DNA of 64,000 nt from Pseudomonas bijieensis (GTDB lineage: Bacteria; Pseudomonadota; Gammaproteobacteria; Pseudomonadales; Pseudomonadaceae), in the NCBI RefSeq assembly GCF_013347965.1, contig NZ_CP048810.1, forward strand, positions 1,488,001-1,552,000. Reading direction: 5' to 3'. The position numbers and the translations under genes are program-made. The notes below the pieces were generated by a model. That model saw only the letters and a program-made list of their open reading frames with translations. It was not told the DNA's origin and searched no databases. Shown piece by piece: positions 54,746 through 63,390 of the stretch. Within the stretch, counting starts at the first letter, position 1. The number at the start of each line of letters is the position of its first letter.

Positions 54746-54765
54746 TACTGTCAGGATTGACAGGT
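54746..54765. promoter_or_regulatory. Lux-box-like dyad upstream of the 273-residue gene
   Basis: TACTGTCAGGATTGACAGGT; in gene sense ACCTGTCAATCCTGACAGTA. 79-98 bp before the start. Confidence 0.7.
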
Positions 54766-54870
54766 CGGTTGACCGTTTATCGGTTTTCTGGATTGGAATG
54801 AAACAAAGAAAAGAGCTGAGGCCGAGTGTCATCAGCCTCTATCTGCAACAATGTGGACGCTGAACCGTTG

Positions 54871-56058
54871 TCAGGAATTTCGGCTACGCAGTACCTGTGC
54901 GGCAAACAAGGCGATCCGCTGGCACGCATCCGTCAGTTTCAGTTGATCAACCACCAACCCAATCCGAATATGCCCCGCCGCACTCGGCCCGAACGCCTCG
55001 CCGGCCAGCACCGACACGCCGTAGTCGTCCAGCAGCCGCTCGGCAAAAGCCTGGGCACCCAGGCCGGTCTGGCGCACGTCGACCATCACGAACATGCCGC
55101 CATCGGGCCGCACCGGCTTGAGGCCCGGGCAGTCATCGAGCATGGCGCAGACCAGGTCCCGGCGCTGGCGATACTCCTCGTGCATCTGCGCCACTTCCGG
55201 AAAATCCTGTTCCAAGGCCACCTGGGCTGCCCGCTGGACGAAGTCCGGCAGGCCGAACAGCATGCACAACGACAGGTTCGCCAGATGGTCAGTGAGGGAT
55301 TCGGGGCCGACGACCCAGCCAATGCGCCAACCGGTCATGGCGTGGGATTTGGACAGACTGTTGATCGTCGCGGTGCGCTCGGCCATGCCCGGCAGGCTGG
55401 CCGGGCTGATGTGTTCGCCTTCATAGATCAGGTCGCTGTAGACCTCGTCACTGATCAGCCACAGGTCATGTTCGATGCACAACCGCGCCAATGCTTGCCA
55501 GGTGGACATAGGCAGGCTGGCGCCGGACGGGTTGTTCGGGCTGTTGAGCAGCATCGCCCGGGTACGCGGGGTCACAAGACGGGCAACGTCCGCCGGGTCG
55601 ACCCGAAAACCGTTCTCCGAGCGGACCGCCACCGGCACCACTTTCGCCCCGCAGGCACCGAACACCGCTTCATAGGTGACATACATCGGCTCGGCGACGA
55701 TGACTTCATCGCCGGGGTTGAGCAGGCATTGCGCGACCGCATACACCGCGCACTGCGCCCCTGGCAGCACAATGACCTGTTCGGCTCCCACCGGCTGGCC
55801 GCAGCGCAGGCGATGACGCCGGGCGATGCTGGCCCGCAAGGTGTGCAGGCCGCGGATGTCCGAGTAGTGGGTCTCCCCGGCCCGCAGGCTGGCGACGGCG
55901 GCGTCGACAATGGCACGCGGCGTGTCAAAGTCCGGATCGCCCACTGACAGCAACAGCACATCCTCGCCCTGCTCGCGCAGGGCCAGCGCCCGGTCGTGAA
56001 TCTGCCAGGCGGCGGCGCCATCGCCGGTGATGCGTTGGGTCAAAGCTGAAAAGCGCAT
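54871..56058 (-). CDS. aruH: Arginine-pyruvate transaminase
   Basis: 395 residues. Class I PLP aminotransferase; the Schiff-base lysine is in SLSKSHAMTGWRIGWVVG (about 237), with NSPNNPSGA and the C-terminal Arg in HIRIGLVV. It opens MRFSALTQRITGDGAAAWQIH and keeps LLLSVGDPDFDTP, LPGAQCAVYAVAQCLLNPGDEVIVAEPMYVTYEAVFGACGAKVVPV, closely matching Pseudomonas AruH, which starts the arginine transaminase pathway. The partner genes aruI and aruRS are not visible here. The gap to the modular cluster is about 200 bp with nothing else recognised. Confidence 0.85.
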   Translation of the reverse strand: MRFSALTQRITGDGAAAWQIHDRALALREQGEDVLLLSVGDPDFDTPRAIVDAAVASLRAGETHYSDIRGLHTLRASIARRHRLRCGQPVGAEQVIVLPGAQCAVYAVAQCLLNPGDEVIVAEPMYVTYEAVFGACGAKVVPVAVRSENGFRVDPADVARLVTPRTRAMLLNSPNNPSGASLPMSTWQALARLCIEHDLWLISDEVYSDLIYEGEHISPASLPGMAERTATINSLSKSHAMTGWRIGWVVGPESLTDHLANLSLCMLFGLPDFVQRAAQVALEQDFPEVAQMHEEYRQRRDLVCAMLDDCPGLKPVRPDGGMFVMVDVRQTGLGAQAFAERLLDDYGVSVLAGEAFGPSAAGHIRIGLVVDQLKLTDACQRIALFAAQVLRSRNS

Positions 56059-56099
56059 GTACGTCTCCTGATTGCGCGATGTCCAGCCTCAACCCTATC

Positions 56100-57725
56100 T
56101 CAAATCACAAACCGCGCCACCATCGCATTCAACCCCACCGCCAGGCGCGACAGTTCGTGGGTCGCGTCGCTGGTCTGTTTCGCGCCACTGGCCGACTGGG
56201 TGGCCAGGTCGCGGATGTTGACCAGGTTGCGGTCCACTTCACGGGAAACCTGGGCCTGTTCTTCCGAGGCGCTGGCGATGACCAGGTTGCGTTCGTTGAT
56301 CTGGTTGATCGACTGAGTGATCTGCTCCAGCGCCACACCAGCGGCCCGGGCCATTTCCAGGGTGCTTTGGGTGCGCTGGTTGCTTTGCTGCATCGACTGT
56401 ACGGCCTGGCCGGTGCCGTTCTGGATGCCGGCGACCATTTTTTCGATTTCCTGGGTCGATTGCGCGGTGCGATGGGCCAGGGCCCGGACTTCGTCGGCCA
56501 CCACCGCGAAGCCTCTCCCCGCCTCCCCGGCGCGGGCAGCTTCGATGGCGGCGTTGAGGGCCAGCAGGTTGGTCTGCTCGGCGATGGCGCGGATCACGTC
56601 CAGCACCTTGCCGATGTCACGACCCTGCACCGCCAGGCCTTCGATCATCGAAGCGGTGGCTTGCACGTCGTGGGTCATGGTCTGGATCGCGTCGACGGTT
56701 TCCACCACCCGCGAGCGGCCTTCCTGGGCGGCTTGGGTCGATTGGTTCGAGGCTTCGGAGGTAGACACCGCGTTACGGGCAACCTCCTCGACAGCGGCGG
56801 TCATTTCGTTGACGGCGGTGGCGGCCTGCTCGATTTCGTTGTGCTGCTGTTGCAGGCCACGGGAGGATTCCTGGGTGACCGCGCTCAGCTCTTCGGCCGC
56901 GGCCCCCAGTTGGCTGGCGGAGCCGGCAATCTGCTCGATGGTCTGGCGCAGGCTGCCTTGCATGGCGGCCAGGGCCTGGAGCAAGCGGGCGGGCTCATCC
57001 TTGCCGTCGTCGGCGATGACTTGGACCAGGTTTCCGCCGGCGATGGTTCGGGCAGCCTCCAGTGCCCGATTGAGCGGCGTGACGATGCTACGGGTCAGCA
57101 GCCAGGCCAACAGGACAGTGGTCAGCGCGGCAATGATCGAAACGACGATCATGCCGGTGATCGCGCTGCTGTAGTTTTCGCCCGCCTTGATCGACGCCTC
57201 GTGACCACCCGCGATGTTGATCGCGATGAGCTTGTTGAGCTGTTCGCCCATCAGGTCGGTGCCTTCCTTGATGCGCGTATTGATGTGGGTGCGCAACGGG
57301 TCGACCTTGTCCTGTCGCGACAGCTCCAGCATCTCCTGCTGGGCTTGCAGGTACTTCTCAAGGGTGGCCGAAAAGGCCTTGTACAGCTCGGTCTCTTCTG
57401 GCGTGGCCGGCAGGGCGGCGTAATTGGCATTGGCCTTCTGCAGTTTCTCCACCAGCACGTTGATACGTGTCTCGGCCTCTTTCAGGCTGGCCGGATCCCG
57501 GTTGACCAGGATGCGAAACGAGAGGATGCGCATGCGCAGTACGTTTTCCATCACATTGCCCAAGTACCCGACACTCGGCAGTTGGATCTGCTCCATGTCC
57601 AGCGAGGCCTGGCGGATGATTGACATGCGACTGCCGGCAAACACGCCAAGAACGACGACGAGCAGGGCAATGACGGCGAAGCCGAGAAAGGCTCGGGGGG
57701 CGATATTCAGGCTACGTAGGGACAT
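56100..57725 (-). CDS. Methyl-accepting chemotaxis protein
   Basis: 541 residues. Two membrane helices (about 12-30 and 190-210) enclose a four-helix-bundle periplasmic sensor. HAMP and a long cytoplasmic signalling coil follow, with the hairpin tip [45 protein letters not shown]. There is no C-terminal CheR-docking pentapeptide. It signals to CheA/CheW; the ligand is unknown, and 4HB sensors commonly bind small organic acids or amino acids. Confidence 0.93.
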   Translation of the reverse strand: MSLRSLNIAPRAFLGFAVIALLVVVLGVFAGSRMSIIRQASLDMEQIQLPSVGYLGNVMENVLRMRILSFRILVNRDPASLKEAETRINVLVEKLQKANANYAALPATPEETELYKAFSATLEKYLQAQQEMLELSRQDKVDPLRTHINTRIKEGTDLMGEQLNKLIAINIAGGHEASIKAGENYSSAITGMIVVSIIAALTTVLLAWLLTRSIVTPLNRALEAARTIAGGNLVQVIADDGKDEPARLLQALAAMQGSLRQTIEQIAGSASQLGAAAEELSAVTQESSRGLQQQHNEIEQAATAVNEMTAAVEEVARNAVSTSEASNQSTQAAQEGRSRVVETVDAIQTMTHDVQATASMIEGLAVQGRDIGKVLDVIRAIAEQTNLLALNAAIEAARAGEAGRGFAVVADEVRALAHRTAQSTQEIEKMVAGIQNGTGQAVQSMQQSNQRTQSTLEMARAAGVALEQITQSINQINERNLVIASASEEQAQVSREVDRNLVNIRDLATQSASGAKQTSDATHELSRLAVGLNAMVARFVI

Positions 57726-57905
57726 GGGAAGACCTCGCGACGTTGGAGTCGAGCATCCATGCCATCAGCGCACTGGTTGAAATAATTATGGATGCGCCTG
57801 ACTCGTTATCGGCCGGGCTTTAGGCTTTTAACAGGGGGGGGACTGCAAAAATATTTCGCGAGGCTTTTGTGACGAGGGCGCCTGCTCCCTCGCCACTGGA
57901 TCGTG

Positions 57906-59042
57906 TTACCGGGCGGCCACCCGCCACAGCCGGGCGATGTCCCGGGCGCGCTCGCTCAGCAGGCGCGGGGCATCGACGCAGGCTTGTTGCAAGGTCATCG
58001 GCCCGTTGGCCAGGGCAAAGGCGGCATCGATGCCATGGTCGTACAGTGCCTGGTAGCCCTCCCCCAGTGTGCCGGCGATGACCAGCACCGGTACGCCCTG
58101 CCGGCGGGCGATGCGGGCCACGCCGAAGGGGGTCTTGCCGCGCAGGGTCTGGGCGTCGAAACGGCCTTCGCCGGTGATCACCAGGTCGGCGCCACTGATC
58201 GCATCGGCCAGCCCGGTCAGTTGGGCGACGACTTCCACGCCGGTACGAAACTGCGCCCCCAGGAACGCCTTGGCCGCGAACCCCAGGCCACCGGCCGCGC
58301 CGCTGCCCGGTTCGTCGCGTACATCCCGCCCCAACACCTGGGCGCAACGGTCGGCGAAATGTCCCAGGGCCCGATCCAGTTCCTGCACCTGCTCGGCGCG
58401 GGCGCCCTTCTGCGGACCGAAGATCGCGGAAGCGCCATGGGGCCCGCACAGTGGGTTATCGACGTCGGCGGCGATCTCGAAACTGACCTGGGCCAGGCGC
58501 GGGTCGAGATCGCCCAGGTCGATGCGCGACAAGTTCGCCAGGGCCGAGCCACCGGGTCCCAGGGGTTGGCCGTGCTCATCGAGCAACGCCACGCCCAAGG
58601 CCTGCATCGCGCCGGCGCCGCCATCGTTGGTGGCACTGCCGCCGATTGCCAGGATCACCCGCCCGGCCCCTTCGTCCAGTGCGGCACGGATCAGCTCGCC
58701 GGTGCCGTAGGTGCTGCTGGAACAGGCATCGCGCTGCCCCGGCGGCACGAGTTGCAGGCCACTGGCCTCGGCCATCTCGATGATCGCGGTGCAGCTGTCG
58801 GCCAACCAGCCCCAACGCGCTTCGACGGGAGCGCCCAAGGGGCCGTGGACTCGGGTGCGGCGCCACTGACCGTCGCAGGCCGCCAGCACCGACTCCACCG
58901 TCCCCTCGCCGCCGTCGGCCATCGGGCACTTGATCAACTGTGCATCCGGCCAGACCTCGGCCAGCCCCTGGGCGATGGCATCGGCGACGCCCTGGGCGCT
59001 GAGGCTGTCCTTGAACGAGTCGGGGGCGATGATTATTTTCAT
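57906..59042 (-). CDS. Glycerate kinase
   Basis: 378 residues of the GarK/GlxK family. Phosphorylates glycerate with ATP, normally to 2-phosphoglycerate. Motifs: MKIIIAPDSFKDSLSAQ at the start, PMADGGEGTVESVLAACDG, ILAIGGSATNDGGAGAMQALG and DLVITGEGRFDAQTLRGKTPFGVAR. GGAG precedes ATG 59042; a longer frame was rejected. It stands with cdaR and an MFS transporter, so it probably serves glycerate or glucarate/galactarate use. Confidence 0.93.
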   Translation of the reverse strand: MKIIIAPDSFKDSLSAQGVADAIAQGLAEVWPDAQLIKCPMADGGEGTVESVLAACDGQWRRTRVHGPLGAPVEARWGWLADSCTAIIEMAEASGLQLVPPGQRDACSSSTYGTGELIRAALDEGAGRVILAIGGSATNDGGAGAMQALGVALLDEHGQPLGPGGSALANLSRIDLGDLDPRLAQVSFEIAADVDNPLCGPHGASAIFGPQKGARAEQVQELDRALGHFADRCAQVLGRDVRDEPGSGAAGGLGFAAKAFLGAQFRTGVEVVAQLTGLADAISGADLVITGEGRFDAQTLRGKTPFGVARIARRQGVPVLVIAGTLGEGYQALYDHGIDAAFALANGPMTLQQACVDAPRLLSERARDIARLWRVAAR

Positions 59043-59187
59043 ATTATTCTCCGGTTCCGATGCACAGCATGCTGCCAGTTGACCGCAGCCATGACGCCGG
59101 TCCGCCGCACAAAAGACACCGGGCATTATTGTTCAATTTCACAAAGATCGGTTGGCCAAGGGGGATTGTGGTCGAAAGTAAGGGCCT

Positions 59188-59339
59188 CATCGCGAGCAAG
59201 CTCGCTCCCACCGTTACGCTGCTCACTCAAGAAAAACGCTGCACCCCGTGGCGAGGGAGCTTGCTCCCGCTGGGCTGCGAAGCGGCCCTTTCTGTGAGCG
59301 CTTCGCACTCAAGCGGGAGCAAGCTCCCTCGCCACAGGT
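59188..59339. repeat. REP elements between glycerate kinase and cdaR
   Basis: A single unit (TCGCGAGCAAGCTCGCTCCCAC, about 59190) and an inverted pair of the GTGGCGAGGGAGC family (59249-59337). The rest of the 350-bp gap 59043-59392 shows only promoter-like AT-rich sequence. Confidence 0.85.
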
Positions 59340-59392
59340 TTGTCGACAACCTTAAGTGAGCGGCATTTCCCACAGTAGGGGGTCACGTGGGT

Positions 59393-60508
59393 TTATCGGC
59401 GGTCTGGGGTAGCAGCTGCACCCCCCAGGTACAACGCCAGCATCCCATCCAACCGCAACGGATCCACGCCGCTCAGTTCGGCGATGCGCTCCATGCGGTA
59501 GCGCAAGCTGTTGCGGTGGATACCCAAGGCTTCGGCACAGGCCTGGCTCTGGCCGTCGTGTTCGCACCAACTGCGCAGGGTGGCGAGCAACTGGCCGTTG
59601 CTGTCCTTGGCGATGACCTTGCGCAACGGGGTCAGCAACTCGTCGAGGGCATCGTCACTGCGATGGCGCCAGAGCAGCACCGGCAGGCGGTAGCGGCTGA
59701 GGCTCAGCAAGCGCGATTGCGGCAACACATCGCGCCCGTAGGCCAGCAAGTCCGCCACCCGTCGATAGCAACGCCGCAGGCCCGCCAACCCTTCCGCCTG
59801 GCCGCCCACTGCGATGCGCAGGATGTTCCAGCCCAGCCCATCGAGCTTGCCCAGTAGCCGCTCGTTCTCCACCGAGGCGGTGACCGGGCGACACCAGAGC
59901 AAGGAAGATTTGGACGAGGTCAGGCACCAACTGTCCGGGTAGCGCGACATCAACCACGCGCTCAACGTCTCGACGGTCTGGCCGGGCCCATGTTCCAGGC
60001 CCAGCTCGAACAGATATGGCACCCGCGACAATTGCGGCTTGAGGCCCATTTGCCGGGCTTCGTCCAACAATCGCGGGGAATCCCCGGCGTCCCCCAGCAG
60101 CAACGCCAGCAAGTCATCGCAGCGCTGGCGACGCCATTGCTGCTCGGCCTGCTGGTTACGCTGGCCCAGCAGCATTTCGGCGGTCATGCGCACCAGTTCG
60201 GCGTAGGTACGCAGTTGCTCAGGCTCGCCGGTGATGCCCAGGACGCCGATCAGCCGTTGATCGAGCATCAACGGCAGGTTGATTCCCGGCTGCACGCCCT
60301 TGAGGTGCATCGCGGTGTGCTCGTCGATTTCCACCACCCGACCGTTGGCCAGGACCAGTTGCGCACCCTCGTGCCGAGTATTGACCCGCTCGCGCTCCCC
60401 GCTGCCGAGGATCAGGCCCTGGTTGTCCATGACATTGACGTTATACGGTAGGATCGCCATCGCCCGGTCGACGATGTCCTGCGCCAGGTCGTGATCGAGT
60501 TCGAACAT
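59393..60508 (-). CDS. cdaR: CdaR-family carbohydrate diacid regulator
   Basis: 371 residues from MFELDHDLAQDIVDRAM; GGAA precedes the ATG. An N-terminal sugar-diacid recognition domain (ILPYNVNVMDNQGLILGSGERERVNTRHEGA; LPLMLDQRLIGVLGITGEPEQLRTYAELVRMTAEMLLGQR), a middle region, and a PucR-type C-terminal helix-turn-helix (SQACAEALGIHRNSLRYRMERIAELSGVD). In E. coli CdaR activates glucarate, galactarate and glycerate genes. It is divergent from the MFS transporter and neighbours glycerate kinase, so both are likely targets. Confidence 0.9.
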   Translation of the reverse strand: MFELDHDLAQDIVDRAMAILPYNVNVMDNQGLILGSGERERVNTRHEGAQLVLANGRVVEIDEHTAMHLKGVQPGINLPLMLDQRLIGVLGITGEPEQLRTYAELVRMTAEMLLGQRNQQAEQQWRRQRCDDLLALLLGDAGDSPRLLDEARQMGLKPQLSRVPYLFELGLEHGPGQTVETLSAWLMSRYPDSWCLTSSKSSLLWCRPVTASVENERLLGKLDGLGWNILRIAVGGQAEGLAGLRRCYRRVADLLAYGRDVLPQSRLLSLSRYRLPVLLWRHRSDDALDELLTPLRKVIAKDSNGQLLATLRSWCEHDGQSQACAEALGIHRNSLRYRMERIAELSGVDPLRLDGMLALYLGGAAATPDRR

Positions 60509-60566
60509 GGGCGGTGTTCCTTGCAAGCGGCGTGGATTGTTGTTTTAGGCGTGGGTTTGGTCAGGC

Positions 60567-60603
60567 GCACAGGGTTTGAATGCAGACCCTGTGCTCAGGC
60601 ACA
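60567..60603. promoter_or_regulatory. Inverted repeats between cdaR and the MFS gene
   Basis: GCACAGGGT and ACCCTGTGC form a perfect 9-bp repeat with a 10-bp spacer (60567-60594). It overlaps a second one, TGTGC-tcag-GCACA (60590-60603). The position in the divergent promoter region makes this a candidate CdaR operator. Confidence 0.55.
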
Positions 60604-60692
60604 AAGACACGGGGCCTTGGGCTGGCCGAGACTCAAGGGGCGGTCAACGTTACCCCTTGGCTCGCGAAAATCATAATAAAGAGAGACCCGCC

Positions 60693-62003
60693 ATGTCCCA
60701 GAGCGCAATAGCCCTCCTGGCTACCCCCGACGAAAAAAATACCGTCTACAAGCGCATCACCCTGCGCTTGATCCCCTTCATTTTCATCTGCTATCTGTTC
60801 AACTACCTCGACCGGGTCAACGTTGGCTTCGCCAAGTTGCAGATGCTCGATGCCCTGAAATTCAGCGAAACCGTGTACGGCCTCGGTGCCGGGATTTTTT
60901 TCATCGGCTACGTACTGTGCGGCGTGCCGAGCAACCTGGCCCTGACCCGATTCGGCCCACGGCGCTGGATCGCGCTGATGATGATCACCTGGGGCACCCT
61001 GTCGACTTGCCTGCTGTTTGTCACCACCCCCACCGAGTTCTATACCTTGCGCTTGTTCACCGGCGCCGCTGAAGCCGGATTCTTTCCAGGTGTGGTGCTT
61101 TATCTCTCGCAGTGGTTCCCGACGTTCCGACGTGGCCGGATCATGGCCTTGTTCATGTCGGCCATTCCGGTGTCCGGCCTGCTGGGCAGCCCGTTTTCCG
61201 GATGGATCCTCAACCACTTCGCAGCGGGCCAGGGCGGCCTGGCGGGTTGGCAGTGGATGTTCCTGCTGCAAGGCATTCCGACGGTGATCCTCGGCGCGCT
61301 GGCGTTCTTCCTGCTCAGCGACACCTTCGCCAACGCCAAATGGCTGACCGACCAGGAACGCGCCGTGCTCACCGCCGACCACGCCGAAGACCTGGCCAAC
61401 AAGCCAAAGACTGCCACCGACTCGCTGTTGGCGGTGTTCAAGAACCCGTCGATCTGGGCCTTCGGCCTGGTGTACTTCTGCATCCAGAGCGGCGTGTACG
61501 CGATCAACTTCTGGCTGCCGTCGATCATCAAGAACCTGGGCTTCAGCGATAACCTGGTGATCGGCTGGCTGAGTGCGATCCCTTATCTGCTGGCGGCGGT
61601 GTTCATGTTGCTGGTGGGTCGCTCGGCGGACTTGCACAAGGAACGCCGCTGGCACCTGGTTGTGCCAATGCTGATGGGTGCCGCCGGGCTGCTGATCGCC
61701 GTCAACTTCGCGACCACCCCGGCCATCGCCATCATCGGCCTGTCCATCGCCACCATGGGAGCCCTCACTGGCTTGCCGATGTTCTGGCCGGTGCCCACCG
61801 CCCTGCTCAGCGCCGGTGCCGCCGCCGGTGGGCTGGCCTTGATCAACTCCATGGGTCAGATGGCCGGGTTCCTGAGCCCGTACCTGGTGGGCTGGGTCAA
61901 GGACGCCACCGGCTCGACCGACGCGGCGTTGTACCTGCTGGCCGGGGTGATTGTCTGCGGCAGCCTGTTGGCGTTGCGCATGACCCGTACCCTGCGGGCC
62001 TGA
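60693..62003 (+). CDS. MFS transporter, anion:cation symporter (glucarate/glycerate-type)
   Basis: 436 residues, twelve predicted helices. It opens TVYKRITLRLIPFIFICYLFNYLDRVNVGFAKLQM, the signature of the ACS family (GudP/GarP/phthalate and tartrate permeases). LSQWFPTFRRGRIMALFMSAIPVSGLLGSPFSGWI follows. GAGAG precedes ATG 60693. The location opposite cdaR and near glycerate kinase suggests uptake of glycerate or a sugar diacid. A REP pair ends the transcript. Confidence 0.9.
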   Translation: MSQSAIALLATPDEKNTVYKRITLRLIPFIFICYLFNYLDRVNVGFAKLQMLDALKFSETVYGLGAGIFFIGYVLCGVPSNLALTRFGPRRWIALMMITWGTLSTCLLFVTTPTEFYTLRLFTGAAEAGFFPGVVLYLSQWFPTFRRGRIMALFMSAIPVSGLLGSPFSGWILNHFAAGQGGLAGWQWMFLLQGIPTVILGALAFFLLSDTFANAKWLTDQERAVLTADHAEDLANKPKTATDSLLAVFKNPSIWAFGLVYFCIQSGVYAINFWLPSIIKNLGFSDNLVIGWLSAIPYLLAAVFMLLVGRSADLHKERRWHLVVPMLMGAAGLLIAVNFATTPAIAIIGLSIATMGALTGLPMFWPVPTALLSAGAAAGGLALINSMGQMAGFLSPYLVGWVKDATGSTDAALYLLAGVIVCGSLLALRMTRTLRA

Positions 62004-62018
62004 CACCCCTGTGCCCCC

Positions 62019-62109
62019 TGTGGGAGCGAGCCTGCTCGCGATGGCGGTGTATCAGTCGATATAAATGTTGGCTGACCTGACGCTATCGCGAGCAGGCTCG
62101 CTCCCACAG
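62019..62109. repeat. REP palindrome pair
   Basis: TGTGGGAGCGAGCCTGCTCG and the inverted CGAGCAGGCTCGCTCCCACA, 90 bp overall, between the MFS gene and the aldo-keto reductase gene. Confidence 0.9.
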
Positions 62110-62200
62110 TGGATTTTGGTGGGGTTGAGAAAACGGTTGGATCCACGCGACGGTTCTGGTATTTGATTGAGCCTTTCCCCATGGATAAAAGGATCTTGTC

Positions 62201-63235
62201 ATGAGCTACCGCACGCTAGGCCATTCCGGGTTGCAAGTCTCGACGTTGACCCTGGGCACCATGATGTTCGGCGAACAGACCAGCACCGAGGATTCGCTGC
62301 GGATCATCGACAAGGCCTGGGACCAGGGCATCAATTTCATCGACACCGCGGACGTCTACACCAACGGCCGCTCCGAAGAGATCGTCGGCGAAGCGATCGC
62401 CAGTCGCCGCCAGGAATGGGTGCTGGCCACCAAGGTCGGCTTCGGTCCGGCGGACGGCGTGCCCAACCGCAGTGGCCTGAGTCGCAAGCACATTTTCAAT
62501 GGCATCGAGGCCAGCCTGACGCGCCTGGGCACCGATTACCTGGACATCTATTACCTGCATCGCGAAGACCACAACACGCCGCTGCATGTCACGGTGTCGG
62601 CCATCGGCGACTTGATTCACCAGGGCAAGATCCGCTACTGGGGCCTGTCGAACTACCGTGGCTGGCGCATCGCCGAGGTGATCCGGATCGCCGACAGCCT
62701 GGGCATCGACCGGCCGGTGATCAGCCAACCGCTGTACAACATCGTCAACCGCCAGGCGGAAACCGAACAGATCACTGCCGCGCAGAACTACGGCCTCGGC
62801 GTGGTGCCGTTCAGCCCCCTCGCCCGCGGCGTGCTCAGCGGCAAGTACGCCCCGGACGTGGCACCGGACGCCAACAGCCGCGCCGGACGCCAGGACAAAC
62901 GCATCCTGGAAACCGAATGGCGGATCGAGTCCCTGCGCATCGCCCAGCAGATCCTGCAATACACCCAGGGCCGGGGCGTGGGAATCGTCGAGTTCGCCAT
63001 TGCCTGGGTGCTGAACAACAGCGCCGTGACCTCGGCCATCGTCGGGCCGCGTACTGAGGAGCAGTGGGATTCGTACACCAAGGCGCAGTCGGTGAAGATC
63101 AGCGCGGAAGACGAAGCCTTCATCGATTCGCTGGTGACACCGGGGCATGCTTCGACACCGGGGTTCAATGATGTGAGTCATTTCGTGCCGGGGCGCGTGC
63201 CTGTGGGAGCAGGGCTTGCCCGCGATGAACGATAA
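62201..63235 (+). CDS. Aldo-keto reductase
   Basis: 344 residues; AAGGA precedes the ATG. NADPH-dependent (beta/alpha)8 oxidoreductase. TLGTMMFGEQTS, FIDTADVYTNGRSEEIVGEA (catalytic Tyr53 with Asp48), a Lys in VLATKVGFG, and the C-terminal nucleotide-binding AIVGPRTEEQWDSYTKAQ. It belongs to the general-stress/YajO-like group and its substrate is unknown. The last about 12 residues (PVGAGLARDER) are encoded by a REP element, so the stop codon is supplied by the repeat. Confidence 0.92.
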   Translation: MSYRTLGHSGLQVSTLTLGTMMFGEQTSTEDSLRIIDKAWDQGINFIDTADVYTNGRSEEIVGEAIASRRQEWVLATKVGFGPADGVPNRSGLSRKHIFNGIEASLTRLGTDYLDIYYLHREDHNTPLHVTVSAIGDLIHQGKIRYWGLSNYRGWRIAEVIRIADSLGIDRPVISQPLYNIVNRQAETEQITAAQNYGLGVVPFSPLARGVLSGKYAPDVAPDANSRAGRQDKRILETEWRIESLRIAQQILQYTQGRGVGIVEFAIAWVLNNSAVTSAIVGPRTEEQWDSYTKAQSVKISAEDEAFIDSLVTPGHASTPGFNDVSHFVPGRVPVGAGLARDER

Positions 63236-63293
63236 CGCGGTTCACCTGTTGAACCGCGGCGTGGCTATCGCGGGCAAGCCTTGCTCCCACAGG
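63199..63293. repeat. REP palindrome pair overlapping the aldo-keto reductase end
   Basis: CCTGTGGGAGCAGGGCTTGC ... CGCGATGAAC and the inverted GCGGGCAAGCCTTGCTCCCACAGG. The left unit includes the last codons and stop of the aldo-keto reductase gene. A further partial unit lies at about 63305-63320. Confidence 0.85.
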
Positions 63294-63390
63294 TTTTGCT
63301 ACCGCAGGCCTTGCTCCCACATGACTCGCTCCCACAATCAACACCCTGCCACAGGTAGGGTGTTGGTTGATCGCCCCCAAGAGAATCACT

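Noticed and set aside
24115..54800. Prophage or integrative element
   Set aside because: No integrase, transposase, tRNA attachment site or phage structural genes were seen. The only boundary signal is the rstA direct repeat.
60633..62006. 457-codon minus-strand open frame over the MFS gene
   Set aside because: Antisense to a well-supported transporter; Q/G/H-rich composition typical of shadow frames.
13657..63293. REP palindromes as insertion sequences or small RNA genes
   Set aside because: They are short extragenic inverted repeats without transposase or sRNA-like promoters, spread through the whole window.
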